From Methylobacterium pseudosasicola (GTDB lineage Bacteria; Pseudomonadota; Alphaproteobacteria; Rhizobiales; Beijerinckiaceae), in NCBI RefSeq assembly GCF_900114535.1, contig NZ_FOTK01000007.1:124001-188000 (forward strand): a stretch of 64,000 nucleotides of DNA. Reading direction: 5' to 3'. Of this stretch, positions 44,334-54,593 are shown in pieces. Under the pieces are notes generated by a model. The model was not told where the DNA came from. It saw nothing but the letters and a program-made list of their open reading frames with translations, and searched no databases. Positions within the stretch are counted from its first letter, which is position 1. The number at the start of each line of letters is the position of its first letter. A program made the translations under genes and the position numbers.

Positions 44334-44591
44334 GCCGGACGGACTTGCCCCCGGGTAGGGTGTTTTGCTGACGGCCCTGTCCGGCCCCGCAGACCCCACA
44401 GTTTAGAGTTGGTGCATCAAAGCCACGGCCCGCGCTTTCCTGTGGGTCTCAGCCTTTTGGACAGTTGCAGGCTCAGGGCGGGGGCCCGATGCTCCTCGGC
44501 CATGCTGATGCATCTCCCATACCGGCATCCGCCCAAGTTTGCCGTCCCGATCGCCCGCGTGCCGGGCCGGGCGCCCGCGAGTGCCCGCCCA

Positions 44592-45800
44592 ATGTTGTAC
44601 GATGCGTTCGACCTTCAGACAGACCTCGCCGCCCAGACCCGGGCCTGGGGTCGAATGTTGAACGATGCCTGGTCGCCCTGGATCAGCTGGAGCGAGCCGG
44701 CTCGTTGGATGTCGGCCAATGCCCGCATGATGATGCGCGCGGGCCTGACCTTCGCGCGGCCGGCTTACGGGATCGAGGCGGTCACCGTCGGCAACCGCAG
44801 CGTGCCGGTGAGCGAGGAGGCCGTCGAGGTCACGCCGTTCGGGACGCTGCTGCATTTTAAGAAGGACATCCACACCGAACAGCCCAAGGTGCTGATGGTC
44901 GCGCCGCTCTCGGGCCACTTCGCCACACTGCTGCGCGCCACCGTGCGCGCGATGCTGCCCGACCACGACGTCTACATCACGGACTGGCACAACGCCCGGG
45001 ACGTGCCCCTCTCGGAAGGCCGGTTCGGCTTCGACGATTACGTCGCCCACCTCGTCCACTTCCTTCAGGTCATGGGCGAGGGCTCGCACGTGGTCGCGGT
45101 CTGCCAGCCGGCCGTGCAGGCGCTGGTCGCCGCCGCTGCGATGGCGCAGGCCAAGGACGCGGCGGCCCCGCGCAGCATGACCCTGATGGCCGGGCCGGTG
45201 GATTGCCGGATCAACCCGACTGGCGTGAACGAGCTCGCGACCTCGAAGCCGATCGAATGGTTCGAGAAGAACCTGATCGCGACGGTTCCCAGCCGCCACA
45301 AGGGCGCCGGTCGGAAGGTCTATCCGGGCTTCGTGCAAGTCTCGGCGTTCATGTCGATGAACGCCAAGCGCCACGTCCAGGGCCATAGCGACCTGTTCTG
45401 GCACATGGCCAACGGCGAGGAGGCTAAGGCCGAGGCGATCGAGACCTTCTACGACGAGTATTTCGCCGTCCTCGATCTGGCAGCGGAGTTCTACCTCGAG
45501 ACGGTCAAGACCGTGTTCCAGGATTACACCCTGGCCAAGAACGAGCTGAGCTATCGCGGCGAGCCGATCGACCTGCGATCGATCCGCCGCACCGCGCTGA
45601 TGACCGTCGAGGGCGAGCGCGACGACATCTGCGCCCCCGGCCAGACCATGGCGGCCCACGACCTCTGTACCGGGCTCGCCCCCTACATGCGGACGCACCA
45701 CCTCCAGGCCGGCGTCGGCCATTACGGCGTATTCGCCGGCAAGCGCTGGGAGACACAGATCTACCCGCAGGTGCGGAATTTTATCCAGGCGCATAACTGA
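44592..45800 (+). CDS. phaZ: Intracellular poly(3-hydroxybutyrate) depolymerase
   Basis: 402 residues from ATG at 44592, whose N-terminus MLYDAFDLQTDL is typical of the family. PhaZ degrades stored polyhydroxybutyrate granules. The alpha/beta-hydrolase nucleophile is a cysteine in HVVAVCQPAVQ (Cys171), as in Ralstonia PhaZa1; the other triad members fit GERDDICAP (Asp) and AGVGHYGVF (His). No signal peptide is present, consistent with the intracellular type. Frames continue upstream to 44409, but that extension is not family-like. A low-GC methyltransferase follows at 163 bases. Confidence 0.92.
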   Translation: MLYDAFDLQTDLAAQTRAWGRMLNDAWSPWISWSEPARWMSANARMMMRAGLTFARPAYGIEAVTVGNRSVPVSEEAVEVTPFGTLLHFKKDIHTEQPKVLMVAPLSGHFATLLRATVRAMLPDHDVYITDWHNARDVPLSEGRFGFDDYVAHLVHFLQVMGEGSHVVAVCQPAVQALVAAAAMAQAKDAAAPRSMTLMAGPVDCRINPTGVNELATSKPIEWFEKNLIATVPSRHKGAGRKVYPGFVQVSAFMSMNAKRHVQGHSDLFWHMANGEEAKAEAIETFYDEYFAVLDLAAEFYLETVKTVFQDYTLAKNELSYRGEPIDLRSIRRTALMTVEGERDDICAPGQTMAAHDLCTGLAPYMRTHHLQAGVGHYGVFAGKRWETQIYPQVRNFIQAHN

Positions 45801-45962
45801 TTGGAGTTCATAGACGGAGCCGAAACGCGGCCCTTCGAAGTTTTTTGGCCCCGCATCAGTGAAGTTTGGCGGCCGGAACCGACGCAAGCTCGAAGCAGTC
45901 TTCGACGACTAACAACGCCCCTTCGGTCCTTCATAGGACTTCCGACAAGAGGACGCGTCGTC

Positions 45963-46739
45963 ATGCGCAACTTGCGCAAAGAGAAATACGATCGCTTTAA
46001 ATCTGCCCTCCAGGCACCATTCGATGAGTATTCGAGCGGATCATTCCCGATATTTACGACAGTTCGACATTTTGATTTAAGTGATTACGCGAGCGAAAGC
46101 GCCAATCATAATGTTGAAATGTTCGACAATCTTATCCGGGCTTGCCCTGACGAATTATTCCTTGACCTCGGGTGCGGTTACCGGGAGCGCACCTTCGAGA
46201 ACTGTCTCTATCTTGAGGTATACCCTTCACGTTCTGCTGATCTGATTGTCGAGCCGAACTGTCTCTATCCCATCCGATCGGGCACTTTGTCGGGCATTGG
46301 ATGTTTCGCTATTCTTGAACACACGCGTAAACCCTGGCTGGTCGTGCAGGAGATAGCGCGCATGCTCAAGCCGAACGGCCAAGTCTTCATCGACTGGCCG
46401 TTTCTGCAGCCGGTTCATGGCTACCCGTCGCATTTCTTCAATGCCACGCGCGAAGGTCTCGTTAGCCTCTTCGAGGACAACGGGTTCAAGACCGATCTGG
46501 CTTTCACGGGAGCCCACCAGACGGCCGCTTACACCATCCAGTGGATTCTGGGGCGCTTCGCACACCACCTCAAAGACCCGCAACTGCGCCACGAGTTCGC
46601 GCAGATGAAGGTCAGTGACTTGGTCTCGATGGATCAGCAAGACCCGCTGTGGTGGAAGTTCCTGAACGCGCTTCCGCCGGATGCTTTTTCCGAGCTGGCC
46701 TGCGGCAACATGCTTGTGGCCACCAAGGCGGCTTCGTAG
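45963..46739 (+). CDS. SAM-dependent methyltransferase, low-GC
   Basis: 258 residues from ATG at 45963. A class I methyltransferase core is visible: LFLDLGCGYRERTF (SAM-binding motif I near residue 62), GIGCFAILEHTRKPW in the motif III region, and RMLKPNGQVFIDWPFLQPVHGYPSHFFNAT after it. The pattern is that of Methyltransf_11 proteins found in glycan or secondary-metabolite loci. Its first half is visibly poorer in GC than everything around it, with AT-rich codons (AAA, TTA, ATA, ATT), suggesting acquisition from another genome. No sugar or O-antigen genes adjoin it. The substrate is unknown. Confidence 0.8.
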   Translation: MRNLRKEKYDRFKSALQAPFDEYSSGSFPIFTTVRHFDLSDYASESANHNVEMFDNLIRACPDELFLDLGCGYRERTFENCLYLEVYPSRSADLIVEPNCLYPIRSGTLSGIGCFAILEHTRKPWLVVQEIARMLKPNGQVFIDWPFLQPVHGYPSHFFNATREGLVSLFEDNGFKTDLAFTGAHQTAAYTIQWILGRFAHHLKDPQLRHEFAQMKVSDLVSMDQQDPLWWKFLNALPPDAFSELACGNMLVATKAAS

Positions 46740-46863
46740 CCCGCGGTCGCGCCGATTTGACCCGCCGACCGGCGCGGCCCACCATGCTAGCCTCTGGATA
46801 TCGGAGTTCGGATCTCCCCGGGCACCGCAAATAGATCCTCAGGCGTGAGGCGGAACGGTCGGC

Positions 46864-49527
46864 GTGATCGACAGGGACGGCTTCGGCAGAAGCGCCGGCA
46901 CGACCGGCACCGACACGGGACAGGCAGCCGCCGCGCGGCTCGACCGGCTCGTGGCTCAGGCGCGGGCGGCGTCCCTGTGGGAGCAGGCTTGGCCGGTGCT
47001 CTGGCGCGGGCTCGGCGTCCTCCTGCTATTCCTGGCCCTGTCCTGGGTCGGCCTGTGGCTCGATCTCGCCCCGCTCTGGCGCCAGATCGGCCTCGCAATC
47101 CTGGCCCTCCTGCTGATCGCGGCGCTCCTGCCCCTCGTGCATCTCGCGCGGCCGGATCGCCGGGTCGCCCTGGCCCGGCTGGACCGGGAAGCGGCTTCGC
47201 GTGATCCGGCGCTCCGTCACGGGCCGGCCTCGGCGGCACAGGATTCCCTGGCGGTCGGCGCCGGCGATCCGGGCAGCCGCACCCTCTGGGCGCTGCATCA
47301 GCGACGGGCCGCCCAGGCGGTCGCCGCTTTCAAGGTCGGATTGCCGCGCCCCGGCATGACCCGGCGCGACCCCTACGCCCTGCGTGCTGGCATGGTGGTC
47401 GCCGCGGTGGCCAGCCTGTTCGTGGCCGGTCCCGAATGGCGCGAGCGGATCGGCGCCGCGTTCGACTGGCACGAGCCGGTCGCCCCGGGCCCGAATTTCC
47501 GCGTCGACGGCTGGATCGATCCGCCGCTCTACACGCGGCTGCCGCCGCTCCTCATCGCCATGGATGGCAGCGACCAGCACCTGCGGGCGCCGTTCAACGC
47601 GCAGCTGATCGTGCGGATCGCCGGCCAGGGCCGGGCGGCAGCGAACACGACGCTGACGCCGAATGCCGGGTTGTCTCCGATCCCCGGGCAGGAGGAGCGG
47701 CCGGACCTGCGCGAAGAGCGCTACCGGATCGTCGGCGGCGCCGAGCTGGTGATCGTCACCCCGGCCGGGCGCCAGCGCCTGACCGTCGAGGCGATCCCCG
47801 ACAAGCCGCCCGAGGTGACCGCCGTGGGCGGCCCCGAGGTGAACGGCCGCGGTACCTTCAACCTCACCTACCGGGCCAAGGATGATTACGGGATCAGCTC
47901 CGCCGAGGGCGTGATCGAGCCGCTGAAAGCCGGCCGCTCCCTGGCGCCGATTCCGCGGATCAGCCTGGCGCTGCCCGGCGACGCCTCGGGCGAGACCGAT
48001 ACCAAGACCTTGGTCGATCTGACCGACAGCCCGTGGTCGGGGGCGCGGGTGCGCTACCAGATCGTCGTCAAGGACGAGGCCGGCCAGGAAGGTCGGACCC
48101 CGGCCGCCGAGATCACCTTGCCGGCCCGGCCGTTCCGGGATCCGCTGGCGCGCGCGCTCGCCGAGGATCGCCGCCGCCTCGTGACCGCGCCCGATACCGA
48201 CCGGCTCTGGGTCCAGGGCGCCCTCGATGCGCTCCTGGTCGCCCCCACCATGTTCACGCCGCAGCCGCCGATCTTCCTCGGCCTCAAGACTGCGACGGAG
48301 CGCCTGCGCAAGGCCAAGACCGATGCCGACCTGATCGACGTGGCCGATCTCCTCTGGGAGATGGCCCTCAAGATCGAGGACGGCGATCTGTCTGACGCCG
48401 AGAAGCAGCTGCGGCAGGCCCAGGACCGGCTGAAGGAGGCGATCGAGCGCAACGCGCCGGACGACGAGATCAAGCGTCTGACGCAGGACCTGAAGCAGGC
48501 GCTCGACAAGTTCCTGTCACAGATGGCCGAGAAGCAGAGCCGCCAGCCGCGCGATCCGGGCGAGAAGAGCCAGAACAACCAGCAATCCAAGACGGTCACG
48601 CCCGAGGATCTCGACAAGATGATCCAAGACATGGCCGAGGCCATGAAGCGCGGCGACACCGCCGAGGCGCAACGCCTGATGGAGCAGCTGCGCAACATCC
48701 TGGAAAACCTGCAGACCGCGGAGAAGGGCGGGAAGTCCGACCAGGCCAACCGCGAGATGCAGAAGCAGATGCGCGACCTCGATGCCATGGCGCGCGAGCA
48801 GCAGGGCCTGCGCGACGAGACCTTCAAGGATGGCCAGGAGCCCCGGGGCAGCCAGCGCCCGTCGAATCGCGGCCAGCAGCAGCAGGGCCAGCAAGGCAGG
48901 GGCGGCCAGCAGGGCAAGCCGCAGCAGGGGCAGGGCAAGCAGGGCCAAGGTCAGCAAGGCCAGGGACAACAAGGACAGGGCCAGCAAGGTCAGGGGCAGC
49001 AGGGCGAAGGCCAACAGGGACAGCAGGGCAGTGTCGGCGATCGCCAGCAGGCCCTCCGCCAGCGGCTGGAGGATCTCGAGCAGCGCATGAAAGAGAACGG
49101 CATGCGGGGGGAACAGGGTCTCTCCGACGCCGAGGACGCCATGCGCGAGGCCGAGAACGCCCTGAAGCAGGGCGATGCCGACGAGGCGGTCGACGCCCAG
49201 GGCCGCGCGCTCGAAGGGCTTAAGAAGGGCGCCGAGGGCATGGCGCAGCAGATGCAGGAAATCGCCGAGGGCCAGGGCGAAGGCCAGCAAGAGGGCGGGC
49301 AGCAGCCCGGCCAGCAGGGCCAGGCCGGCGCCCGCGACGATGACCCGCTCGGCCGCCCGACCAAGGGCCGCGATATGAGCGACGGGCGCGTCCGGGTCCC
49401 GACCGCCGACGAGTCGGCCGTCCAGCGCGCTCGCCGCATCATGGAGGAGTTGCGGCGGAAGCTCGGCGATCCCACCCGACCGCGGGAGGAACTCGACTAT
49501 TTCGAGCGCCTGCTCCGGCGCAATTAA
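46864..49527 (+). CDS. TIGR02302-type membrane protein with Gln/Gly-rich segment (DUF4175)
   Basis: 887 residues from GTG at 46864. Two or three membrane helices occupy about residues 40-100 (LWRGLGVLLLFLALSWVGLWL, IGLAILALLLIAALLPL), and one more lies near 175. A beta-rich periplasmic region to about 410 is followed by long coiled coils (EKQLRQAQDRLKEAIERNA). About 50 residues of QGQ/QQG repeats and a helical C-terminus ending EELDYFERLLRRN complete it. The whole architecture matches the alphaproteobacterial TIGR02302 family, whose role is unknown; an envelope function is likely. No partner is seen. Confidence 0.9.
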   Translation: MIDRDGFGRSAGTTGTDTGQAAAARLDRLVAQARAASLWEQAWPVLWRGLGVLLLFLALSWVGLWLDLAPLWRQIGLAILALLLIAALLPLVHLARPDRRVALARLDREAASRDPALRHGPASAAQDSLAVGAGDPGSRTLWALHQRRAAQAVAAFKVGLPRPGMTRRDPYALRAGMVVAAVASLFVAGPEWRERIGAAFDWHEPVAPGPNFRVDGWIDPPLYTRLPPLLIAMDGSDQHLRAPFNAQLIVRIAGQGRAAANTTLTPNAGLSPIPGQEERPDLREERYRIVGGAELVIVTPAGRQRLTVEAIPDKPPEVTAVGGPEVNGRGTFNLTYRAKDDYGISSAEGVIEPLKAGRSLAPIPRISLALPGDASGETDTKTLVDLTDSPWSGARVRYQIVVKDEAGQEGRTPAAEITLPARPFRDPLARALAEDRRRLVTAPDTDRLWVQGALDALLVAPTMFTPQPPIFLGLKTATERLRKAKTDADLIDVADLLWEMALKIEDGDLSDAEKQLRQAQDRLKEAIERNAPDDEIKRLTQDLKQALDKFLSQMAEKQSRQPRDPGEKSQNNQQSKTVTPEDLDKMIQDMAEAMKRGDTAEAQRLMEQLRNILENLQTAEKGGKSDQANREMQKQMRDLDAMAREQQGLRDETFKDGQEPRGSQRPSNRGQQQQGQQGRGGQQGKPQQGQGKQGQGQQGQGQQGQGQQGQGQQGEGQQGQQGSVGDRQQALRQRLEDLEQRMKENGMRGEQGLSDAEDAMREAENALKQGDADEAVDAQGRALEGLKKGAEGMAQQMQEIAEGQGEGQQEGGQQPGQQGQAGARDDDPLGRPTKGRDMSDGRVRVPTADESAVQRARRIMEELRRKLGDPTRPREELDYFERLLRRN
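48871..49029 (+). repeat. In-frame Gln/Gly tandem repeats within the TIGR02302 gene
   Basis: Units of the type cag-ggc-cag-caa-ggc encode GQGQQ and related pentads over about 50 codons. Synonymous codons are mixed (caa/cag, ggc/ggt/gga). The DNA is therefore not a perfect repeat, but slippage and length variation are plausible. Confidence 0.75.
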
Positions 49528-49530
49528 ATG

Positions 49531-49565
49531 GGGGCGTGCCCTATCTCCGTCTCATGACACGCCCC
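49531..49565 (+). terminator. Hairpin after the TIGR02302 gene
   Basis: GGGGCGTG (49531-49538) pairs with CACGCCCC (49558-49565) around a 19-base loop, just after the TAA stop. There is no T-run, so the efficiency is uncertain. Confidence 0.45.
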
Positions 49566-49670
49566 TAGGCGCCGAACCGGCGATCCCTGACGGCGCGTCG
49601 AACGCCCATCGTCTCGCCAAGCGGCGGCGCGCCGGATCCCGGTGCCCGCCGGATTCGGATTCCCGCCCGC

Positions 49671-49856
49671 ATGTCGTCCAATCTGCTCGTCTTCGTCGCC
49701 TGCGCGGCGGTCGCCGTGGTGCTGCTGTTCGGCCTCGCCAACATGATGCGGGGCGGCAGCGCCAACCTCTCGCAGAAGCTGATGCGCCTGCGTGTGCTGC
49801 TTCAGTTCGTGGCGATCCTGATCATCATGGGCGTCGTCTGGTGGCGCTCCGCCTGA
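49671..49856 (+). CDS. Twin transmembrane (HIG1-like) small protein
   Basis: 61 residues with two hydrophobic helices (LLVFVACAAVAVVLLFGLANMM and LLQFVAILIIMGVVWW) separated by a basic loop SANLSQKLMRLRV. This pattern fits the small HIG1-domain/twin-transmembrane family of alphaproteobacteria, related to respiratory-supercomplex factors in mitochondria. Location is the inner membrane. In Rhizobiales it is often near the cob(I)alamin adenosyltransferase and etf genes, as here. The exact role in bacteria is unproven. Confidence 0.85.
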   Translation: MSSNLLVFVACAAVAVVLLFGLANMMRGGSANLSQKLMRLRVLLQFVAILIIMGVVWWRSA

Positions 49857-50022
49857 GCGCCGCGTGAATCGGCAACCCTGGCACGCATCGACCCAGCAGT
49901 GTGACCGAGCCGCCGCACCGCGCGGCTTTCGCGGGAGACCGGGATGAATTGGCCGCGGGCCTGAGCGGGGCTCGTGCTACGCTCGGTAGAGCTAGTTCGC
50001 CAAGCCTAACCGGCCGAGCCCC

Positions 50023-50649
50023 ATGATTGCCGCCTTCCGTATCTGCACCGTCAGCCTCATCACGGGTGCGGCGATCCTGCCGGCCTTCGCGGCCGATGCG
50101 CCCCCGCTGCCGGCAGCCTACGCTGCGCCGGCCCAGCCGCTCAGCATCGTCTCGGAAGTGCGGATCGGCGGCGCGGTGCAGGATCCCGGCAGCGCGGAAG
50201 GCAAGCTCCCGGGCTTCAGCAAGGCGAACGTCAACGGCGAGATCCTGTTCGCCAAGCCGCAGATCAGCCCGGATCCGTTCTGGCAGGCCTTCGTGCCGCG
50301 CCCGACGGTAGGCGGCAGCTACAACACCGGCGGCCGGACCAGCTACGCCTATATCGGCGCCACCTGGACCGTCGAAATCTTCCCCGAGACCTTCGGCCGG
50401 CGCGTCTTCCTGGACGGCTTCTTCGGCGGCGTTGCGCATAACGGCTATACCGGCCCCAAGGCGCAGACGCCCTACGGCTTCAACACCCTGGGCTGCTCGC
50501 CGATGTTCCGCGAGGCCGCGGCTTTGGGCTACCGCCTGACCGAGCACTGGAGCGTCATGGCGACCGTCGAGCACATGTCGAATGCCGGTCTCTGCGCGAA
50601 CAACCGCGGCCTGACCAATTTCGGCGGCAAGATCGGCTACACGTTCTAA
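50023..50649 (+). CDS. Acyloxyacyl hydrolase / lipid A 3-O-deacylase (PagL-like) outer-membrane protein
   Basis: 208 residues. A signal peptide (AFRICTVSLITGAAILPAFAA) is followed by alternating beta strands ending in an aromatic C-terminus (NFGGKIGYTF), as in outer-membrane beta barrels. The PagL-type catalytic motif H-x-S-N is present as VEHMSNAGLC near residue 185. Such enzymes remove the 3-O-acyl chain of lipid A. In Methylobacterium relatives the family is annotated as acyloxyacyl hydrolase. It lies between two unrelated short genes, probably monocistronic. Confidence 0.85.
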   Translation: MIAAFRICTVSLITGAAILPAFAADAPPLPAAYAAPAQPLSIVSEVRIGGAVQDPGSAEGKLPGFSKANVNGEILFAKPQISPDPFWQAFVPRPTVGGSYNTGGRTSYAYIGATWTVEIFPETFGRRVFLDGFFGGVAHNGYTGPKAQTPYGFNTLGCSPMFREAAALGYRLTEHWSVMATVEHMSNAGLCANNRGLTNFGGKIGYTF

Positions 50650-50740
50650 GTTTCGGCTGATTGCGCCGCCGCCGGAACGGCTCTACGCCCTAGCGCTCAC
50701 GGACTCGCCGACGGGGCGAGCGCTTCGGGGCGCGGGTACC

Positions 50741-51313
50741 TTGGTCAAGCTCAACCGGATCTACACACGCACCGGCGACAAGGGCACCACCGCGCTGGCG
50801 GATGGTCAGCGCCGATCCAAGGCGGACCTGCGGGTCGAGACCTACGGCACCGTCGACGAGACCAATGCCTGCATCGGCATGGTCCGTCTGCACACCGAAG
50901 GAAACCTCGACGCGATGCTCGGGGCGATCCAGAACGACCTGTTCGATCTGGGCGCCGACCTCGCCACCCCGCCGAGCCCGGAGCCCCTCCCCTACGAGCC
51001 GCTGCGAATCGTCGCCAGCCAGGTCGAGCGGCTGGAGCGCGACATCGACGCCCTGAACGCGACCATCCCGCCGCTGAAATCCTTCGTGCTGCCCGGCGGC
51101 TCGCCGGCCTCGGCGGCGCTGCACCTCGCCCGCACCGTCTGCCGGCGCGCCGAGCGGCTGGCGGTGAACCTCGCCGACCGGGAGGGCGAGGCCGTCTCGC
51201 CCGAGGCGATCCAGTATCTGAACCGCCTCTCGGATTTCTTGTTCGTGGCGAGCCGCACTGCGAACGCGGACGGAGCCGACGATGTGCTGTGGGTGCCGGG
51301 CGCCAATCGCTGA
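50741..51313 (+). CDS. Cob(I)alamin adenosyltransferase, PduO type
   Basis: 190 residues starting at TTG 50741 (the N-terminus MVKLNRIYTRTGDKGTTAL is the normal family start). It transfers adenosyl from ATP to cob(I)alamin, giving adenosylcobalamin. Motifs: TRTGDKGTTALADG, the VETYGTVDETNACIG helix, and the ATP-site run ARTVCRRAERLAV with LNRLSDFLFVASR. In M. extorquens the equivalent (MeaD) supports the B12 mutases of the ethylmalonyl-CoA pathway; the role of this copy may also serve the EutBC lyase in this window. It is followed by a small membrane protein and etfBA. Confidence 0.94.
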   Translation: MVKLNRIYTRTGDKGTTALADGQRRSKADLRVETYGTVDETNACIGMVRLHTEGNLDAMLGAIQNDLFDLGADLATPPSPEPLPYEPLRIVASQVERLERDIDALNATIPPLKSFVLPGGSPASAALHLARTVCRRAERLAVNLADREGEAVSPEAIQYLNRLSDFLFVASRTANADGADDVLWVPGANR

Positions 51314-51344
51314 GGCGGAGTCGGTCGGGAATCCGGGAGACGAT

Positions 51345-51521
51345 ATGCCTCAATGGGCTCAAATCGTCCTCGGGATCGCCATCGGTACCTTGGCCATCGG
51401 TGCGGCCTTCGTCCTTGCATTCCGGCCGAGGAAGCGAAAAGCGAGAGAATGGCTGGCCCCGCCATCTGGTGATGCGGACGAGCCGACGAAGCATTGGCCC
51501 GGCGGTCCCGTCGATCCGTAG
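51345..51521 (+). CDS. Small single-membrane-span protein
   Basis: 58 residues from ATG at 51345, with CGGGAGA upstream. One helix (AQIVLGIAIGTLAIGAAFVLAF) is followed by a basic stretch RPRKRKAR and a polar tail ending KHWPGGPVDP. It is probably an inner-membrane protein with the tail in the cytosol. Function is unknown. It starts 31 bases after the adenosyltransferase stop, so co-transcription is likely. Confidence 0.65.
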   Translation: MPQWAQIVLGIAIGTLAIGAAFVLAFRPRKRKAREWLAPPSGDADEPTKHWPGGPVDP

Positions 51522-51557
51522 ATCCCAACCTCAGCCCCGCCGAGCCATCGCCCCGCG

Positions 51558-51586
51558 TTGACAAGGCGGAAATGTGGCCGTTACGG
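51558..51586 (+). promoter_or_regulatory. Possible etfBA promoter
   Basis: TTGACA, exactly 17 bases, then TTACGG, about 100 bases upstream of etfB. The -35 box is perfect and the -10 box weak. It would fit a separate promoter for etfBA. Confidence 0.35.
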
Positions 51587-51682
51587 TCCGGCCGCCTTGC
51601 GTAGCCTCGGTTCTGGCGCTTCCAGCGCCTGCGGACCGACTGGAGACGACGACAAAAATTCCGGGGAAGGATCGAGACCGCC

Positions 51683-52432
51683 ATGAAGGTGCTGGTGCCC
51701 GTCAAGCGGGTGGTGGACTACAACGTCAAGATTCGCGTGAAAGCCGATGGCTCCGGGGTCGAGCTCGCCAACGTCAAGATGTCGATGAACCCCTTCGACG
51801 AGATCGCCGTCGAGGAGGCGATCCGTCTGAAGGAGAAGGGCACCGTCACCGAGATCGTGGCCGTCTCGATCGGCCCGCAGCAGGCGCAGGAAACCCTGCG
51901 CACCGCCCTCGCCATGGGCGCCGACCGGGCAATTCTGGTCAAGACCGACGTGAATTGCGAGCCGCTGGCGGTAGCCAAGCTCCTGAAGGCCGTCGTCGAG
52001 AAGGAATCGCCCCAGCTGGTGATCCTCGGCAAACAGGCGATCGACGACGACTCGAACCAGACCGGCCAGATGCTGGGCGCGCTGCTCGGCTGGCCGCAGG
52101 GCACCTTCGCGTACAAGATCGAAGCCTCCGAGGGCAGCCTCGACGTGACCCGCGAGGTCGATGGCGGTCTCCAGACCGTGAGCCTCAAGCTCCCGGCGAT
52201 CGTCACCACCGACCTGCGCCTGAACGAGCCGCGCTATGCGAGCTTGCCCAACATCATGAAGGCCAAGAAGAAGCCGCTTGAGGAGTTGAACCCCGAGGGT
52301 CTGGGCGTCGACGTGACCCCGCGGCTCAAGGTTCTGAAGACCGCCGAGCCGCCGGGACGCTCCGCCGGCGTCAAGGTCGGGTCCGCGGCCGAACTCGTGC
52401 AGAAGCTCAAGGTCGAAGCCGGCGTCATCTGA
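51683..52432 (+). CDS. etfB: Electron transfer flavoprotein subunit beta
   Basis: 249 residues, the full length. EtfAB takes electrons from acyl-CoA and other dehydrogenases and passes them to ETF-quinone oxidoreductase. The start [20 protein letters not shown], the middle [18 protein letters not shown], and the signature/recognition-loop region [23 protein letters not shown] are all typical; the last is the loop that docks to partner dehydrogenases. AMP binding is expected. The ribosome-binding site GGAAGG precedes ATG. It is 73 bases from etfA. Confidence 0.97.
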   Translation: MKVLVPVKRVVDYNVKIRVKADGSGVELANVKMSMNPFDEIAVEEAIRLKEKGTVTEIVAVSIGPQQAQETLRTALAMGADRAILVKTDVNCEPLAVAKLLKAVVEKESPQLVILGKQAIDDDSNQTGQMLGALLGWPQGTFAYKIEASEGSLDVTREVDGGLQTVSLKLPAIVTTDLRLNEPRYASLPNIMKAKKKPLEELNPEGLGVDVTPRLKVLKTAEPPGRSAGVKVGSAAELVQKLKVEAGVI

Positions 52433-52505
52433 TTCTTTTTGAGCTGGGCCGCGTTCCCGTCGAGACGGTCGAGCGCGGCCAGCCGCAACCGAGGTTCACG
52501 CGCAC

Positions 52506-53459
52506 ATGACCACTCTCCTCTTCGTCGAGCACGGCAACGGGCAGATCAAGGACGGCACCCTGAAGGCGCTGACCGCCGCCAAGGGTATCGGCGCGCCGGT
52601 CCATGCCCTCGTGCTGGGCAGCAATTCGAAGGCGGTGGCTGAGGCGGCGGGCAAGCTCGACGGTGTCGAGAAGGTCCTGAATTCGGAGGACGCGGTCTAC
52701 GATCACGACCTCGCCGAGCCGGTGGCGGCGCTGATCGCGTCGATCGCCGAGCCCTACGACATCATCATCGCCTCGGCCTCGACCACGGGCAAGAACGTGC
52801 TGCCGCGCGTGGCCGCCCTGCTCGACGTCGCGCAGGTCTCGGACATCATCAAGGTCGTCGCGCCCGACACGTTCGAGCGGCCGATCTACGCCGGCAACGC
52901 CATCCAGACCGTGCAGATCCCCGCCGGCAAGACCGTGATCACGGTCCGCACGGCGGCGTTCAAGGCAGCCGAAGAGGGCGGCACCGCAGCCCCCGTCGAG
53001 CCGGTTTCCGCGGCGGCGCCGGAGGCCGGCGGCTCGACCTTCAAGGGCGAGGAGATCGCCAAGTCTGACCGGCCGGAACTGGCCTCGGCCCGGATCATCG
53101 TGTCGGGCGGTCGCTCGCTCGGCTCCTCGGAGAAATTCCATGCGCTGATCGAGCCGCTGGCGGATGCGCTGGGCGCCGCGGTTGGCGCCTCGCGCGCGGC
53201 GGTGGATGCCGGCTACGCGCCGAACGACTGGCAGGTCGGCCAGACCGGCAAGGTCGTGGCGCCGGACCTCTACGTCGCTGTGGGCATCTCCGGGGCGATC
53301 CAGCACCTCGCCGGGATGAAGGATTCGAAGGTCATCGTCGCCATCAACAAGGACGAGGACGCACCGATCTTCCAGGTCGCCGATTACGGCCTGGTCGGCG
53401 ACCTGTTCCAGGTCGTGCCGGACCTGCAATCCGAGATCGGGAAGGCGAAGGGTCAGTAG
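52506..53459 (+). CDS. etfA: Electron transfer flavoprotein subunit alpha
   Basis: 317 residues, carrying FAD with EtfB. Typical features are the N-terminal [22 protein letters not shown], the linker around [32 protein letters not shown] at the start of the FAD domain, and the signature [34 protein letters not shown] with the conserved Arg/Ser/Asn contacts. It is downstream of etfB in the same orientation, and a good terminator follows, so etfBA ends a transcript here. Confidence 0.97.
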   Translation: MTTLLFVEHGNGQIKDGTLKALTAAKGIGAPVHALVLGSNSKAVAEAAGKLDGVEKVLNSEDAVYDHDLAEPVAALIASIAEPYDIIIASASTTGKNVLPRVAALLDVAQVSDIIKVVAPDTFERPIYAGNAIQTVQIPAGKTVITVRTAAFKAAEEGGTAAPVEPVSAAAPEAGGSTFKGEEIAKSDRPELASARIIVSGGRSLGSSEKFHALIEPLADALGAAVGASRAAVDAGYAPNDWQVGQTGKVVAPDLYVAVGISGAIQHLAGMKDSKVIVAINKDEDAPIFQVADYGLVGDLFQVVPDLQSEIGKAKGQ

Positions 53460-53466
53460 CAGCCTT

Positions 53467-53495
53467 GCTCGCCCGGCCGGGTTCACCGGGCGAGC
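53467..53495 (+). terminator. Terminator after etfA
   Basis: GCTCGCCCGG (53467-53476) and CCGGGCGAGC (53486-53495) form a perfect 10-bp stem with a 9-base loop, 8 bases after the etfA stop. It is followed by ATTGT, a weak T-tract. Confidence 0.7.
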
Positions 53496-53649
53496 ATTGT
53501 CGCCACGCGGGTATCCGCGGGTTCCTTCTGCGAACAAGAATGGTCTAGAAGTCTGGGACGGCCCGTCTTCGCGCGGGCCGCGGCGTTGGCGCAGTCCACC
53601 CCCTTGGGCAGTCGCGCAGCAACGTCCGTATGGGGGCACAGGTCGACAG

Positions 53650-54531
<882 letters not shown>

Positions 54532-54556
54532 CGGTTCGTCGCTTCGGGTTGACGAC

Positions 54557-54580
54557 GGGGACGGCGCGCGGCGCCGCCCC
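54557..54580. terminator. Terminator between hbd and a convergent gene
   Basis: GGGGACGGCGC and GCGCCGCCCC pair with one bulged A and a 3-base loop. It lies between the hbd stop and the convergent small-gene stop and could serve both. Confidence 0.55.
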
Positions 54581-54593
54581 ACACATCAAAACA

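Noticed and set aside
48871..49029. Repeat tract as a CRISPR or minisatellite array
   Set aside because: Units are 3-15 bases, in frame, with mixed codons and no spacers, so it is coding low complexity.
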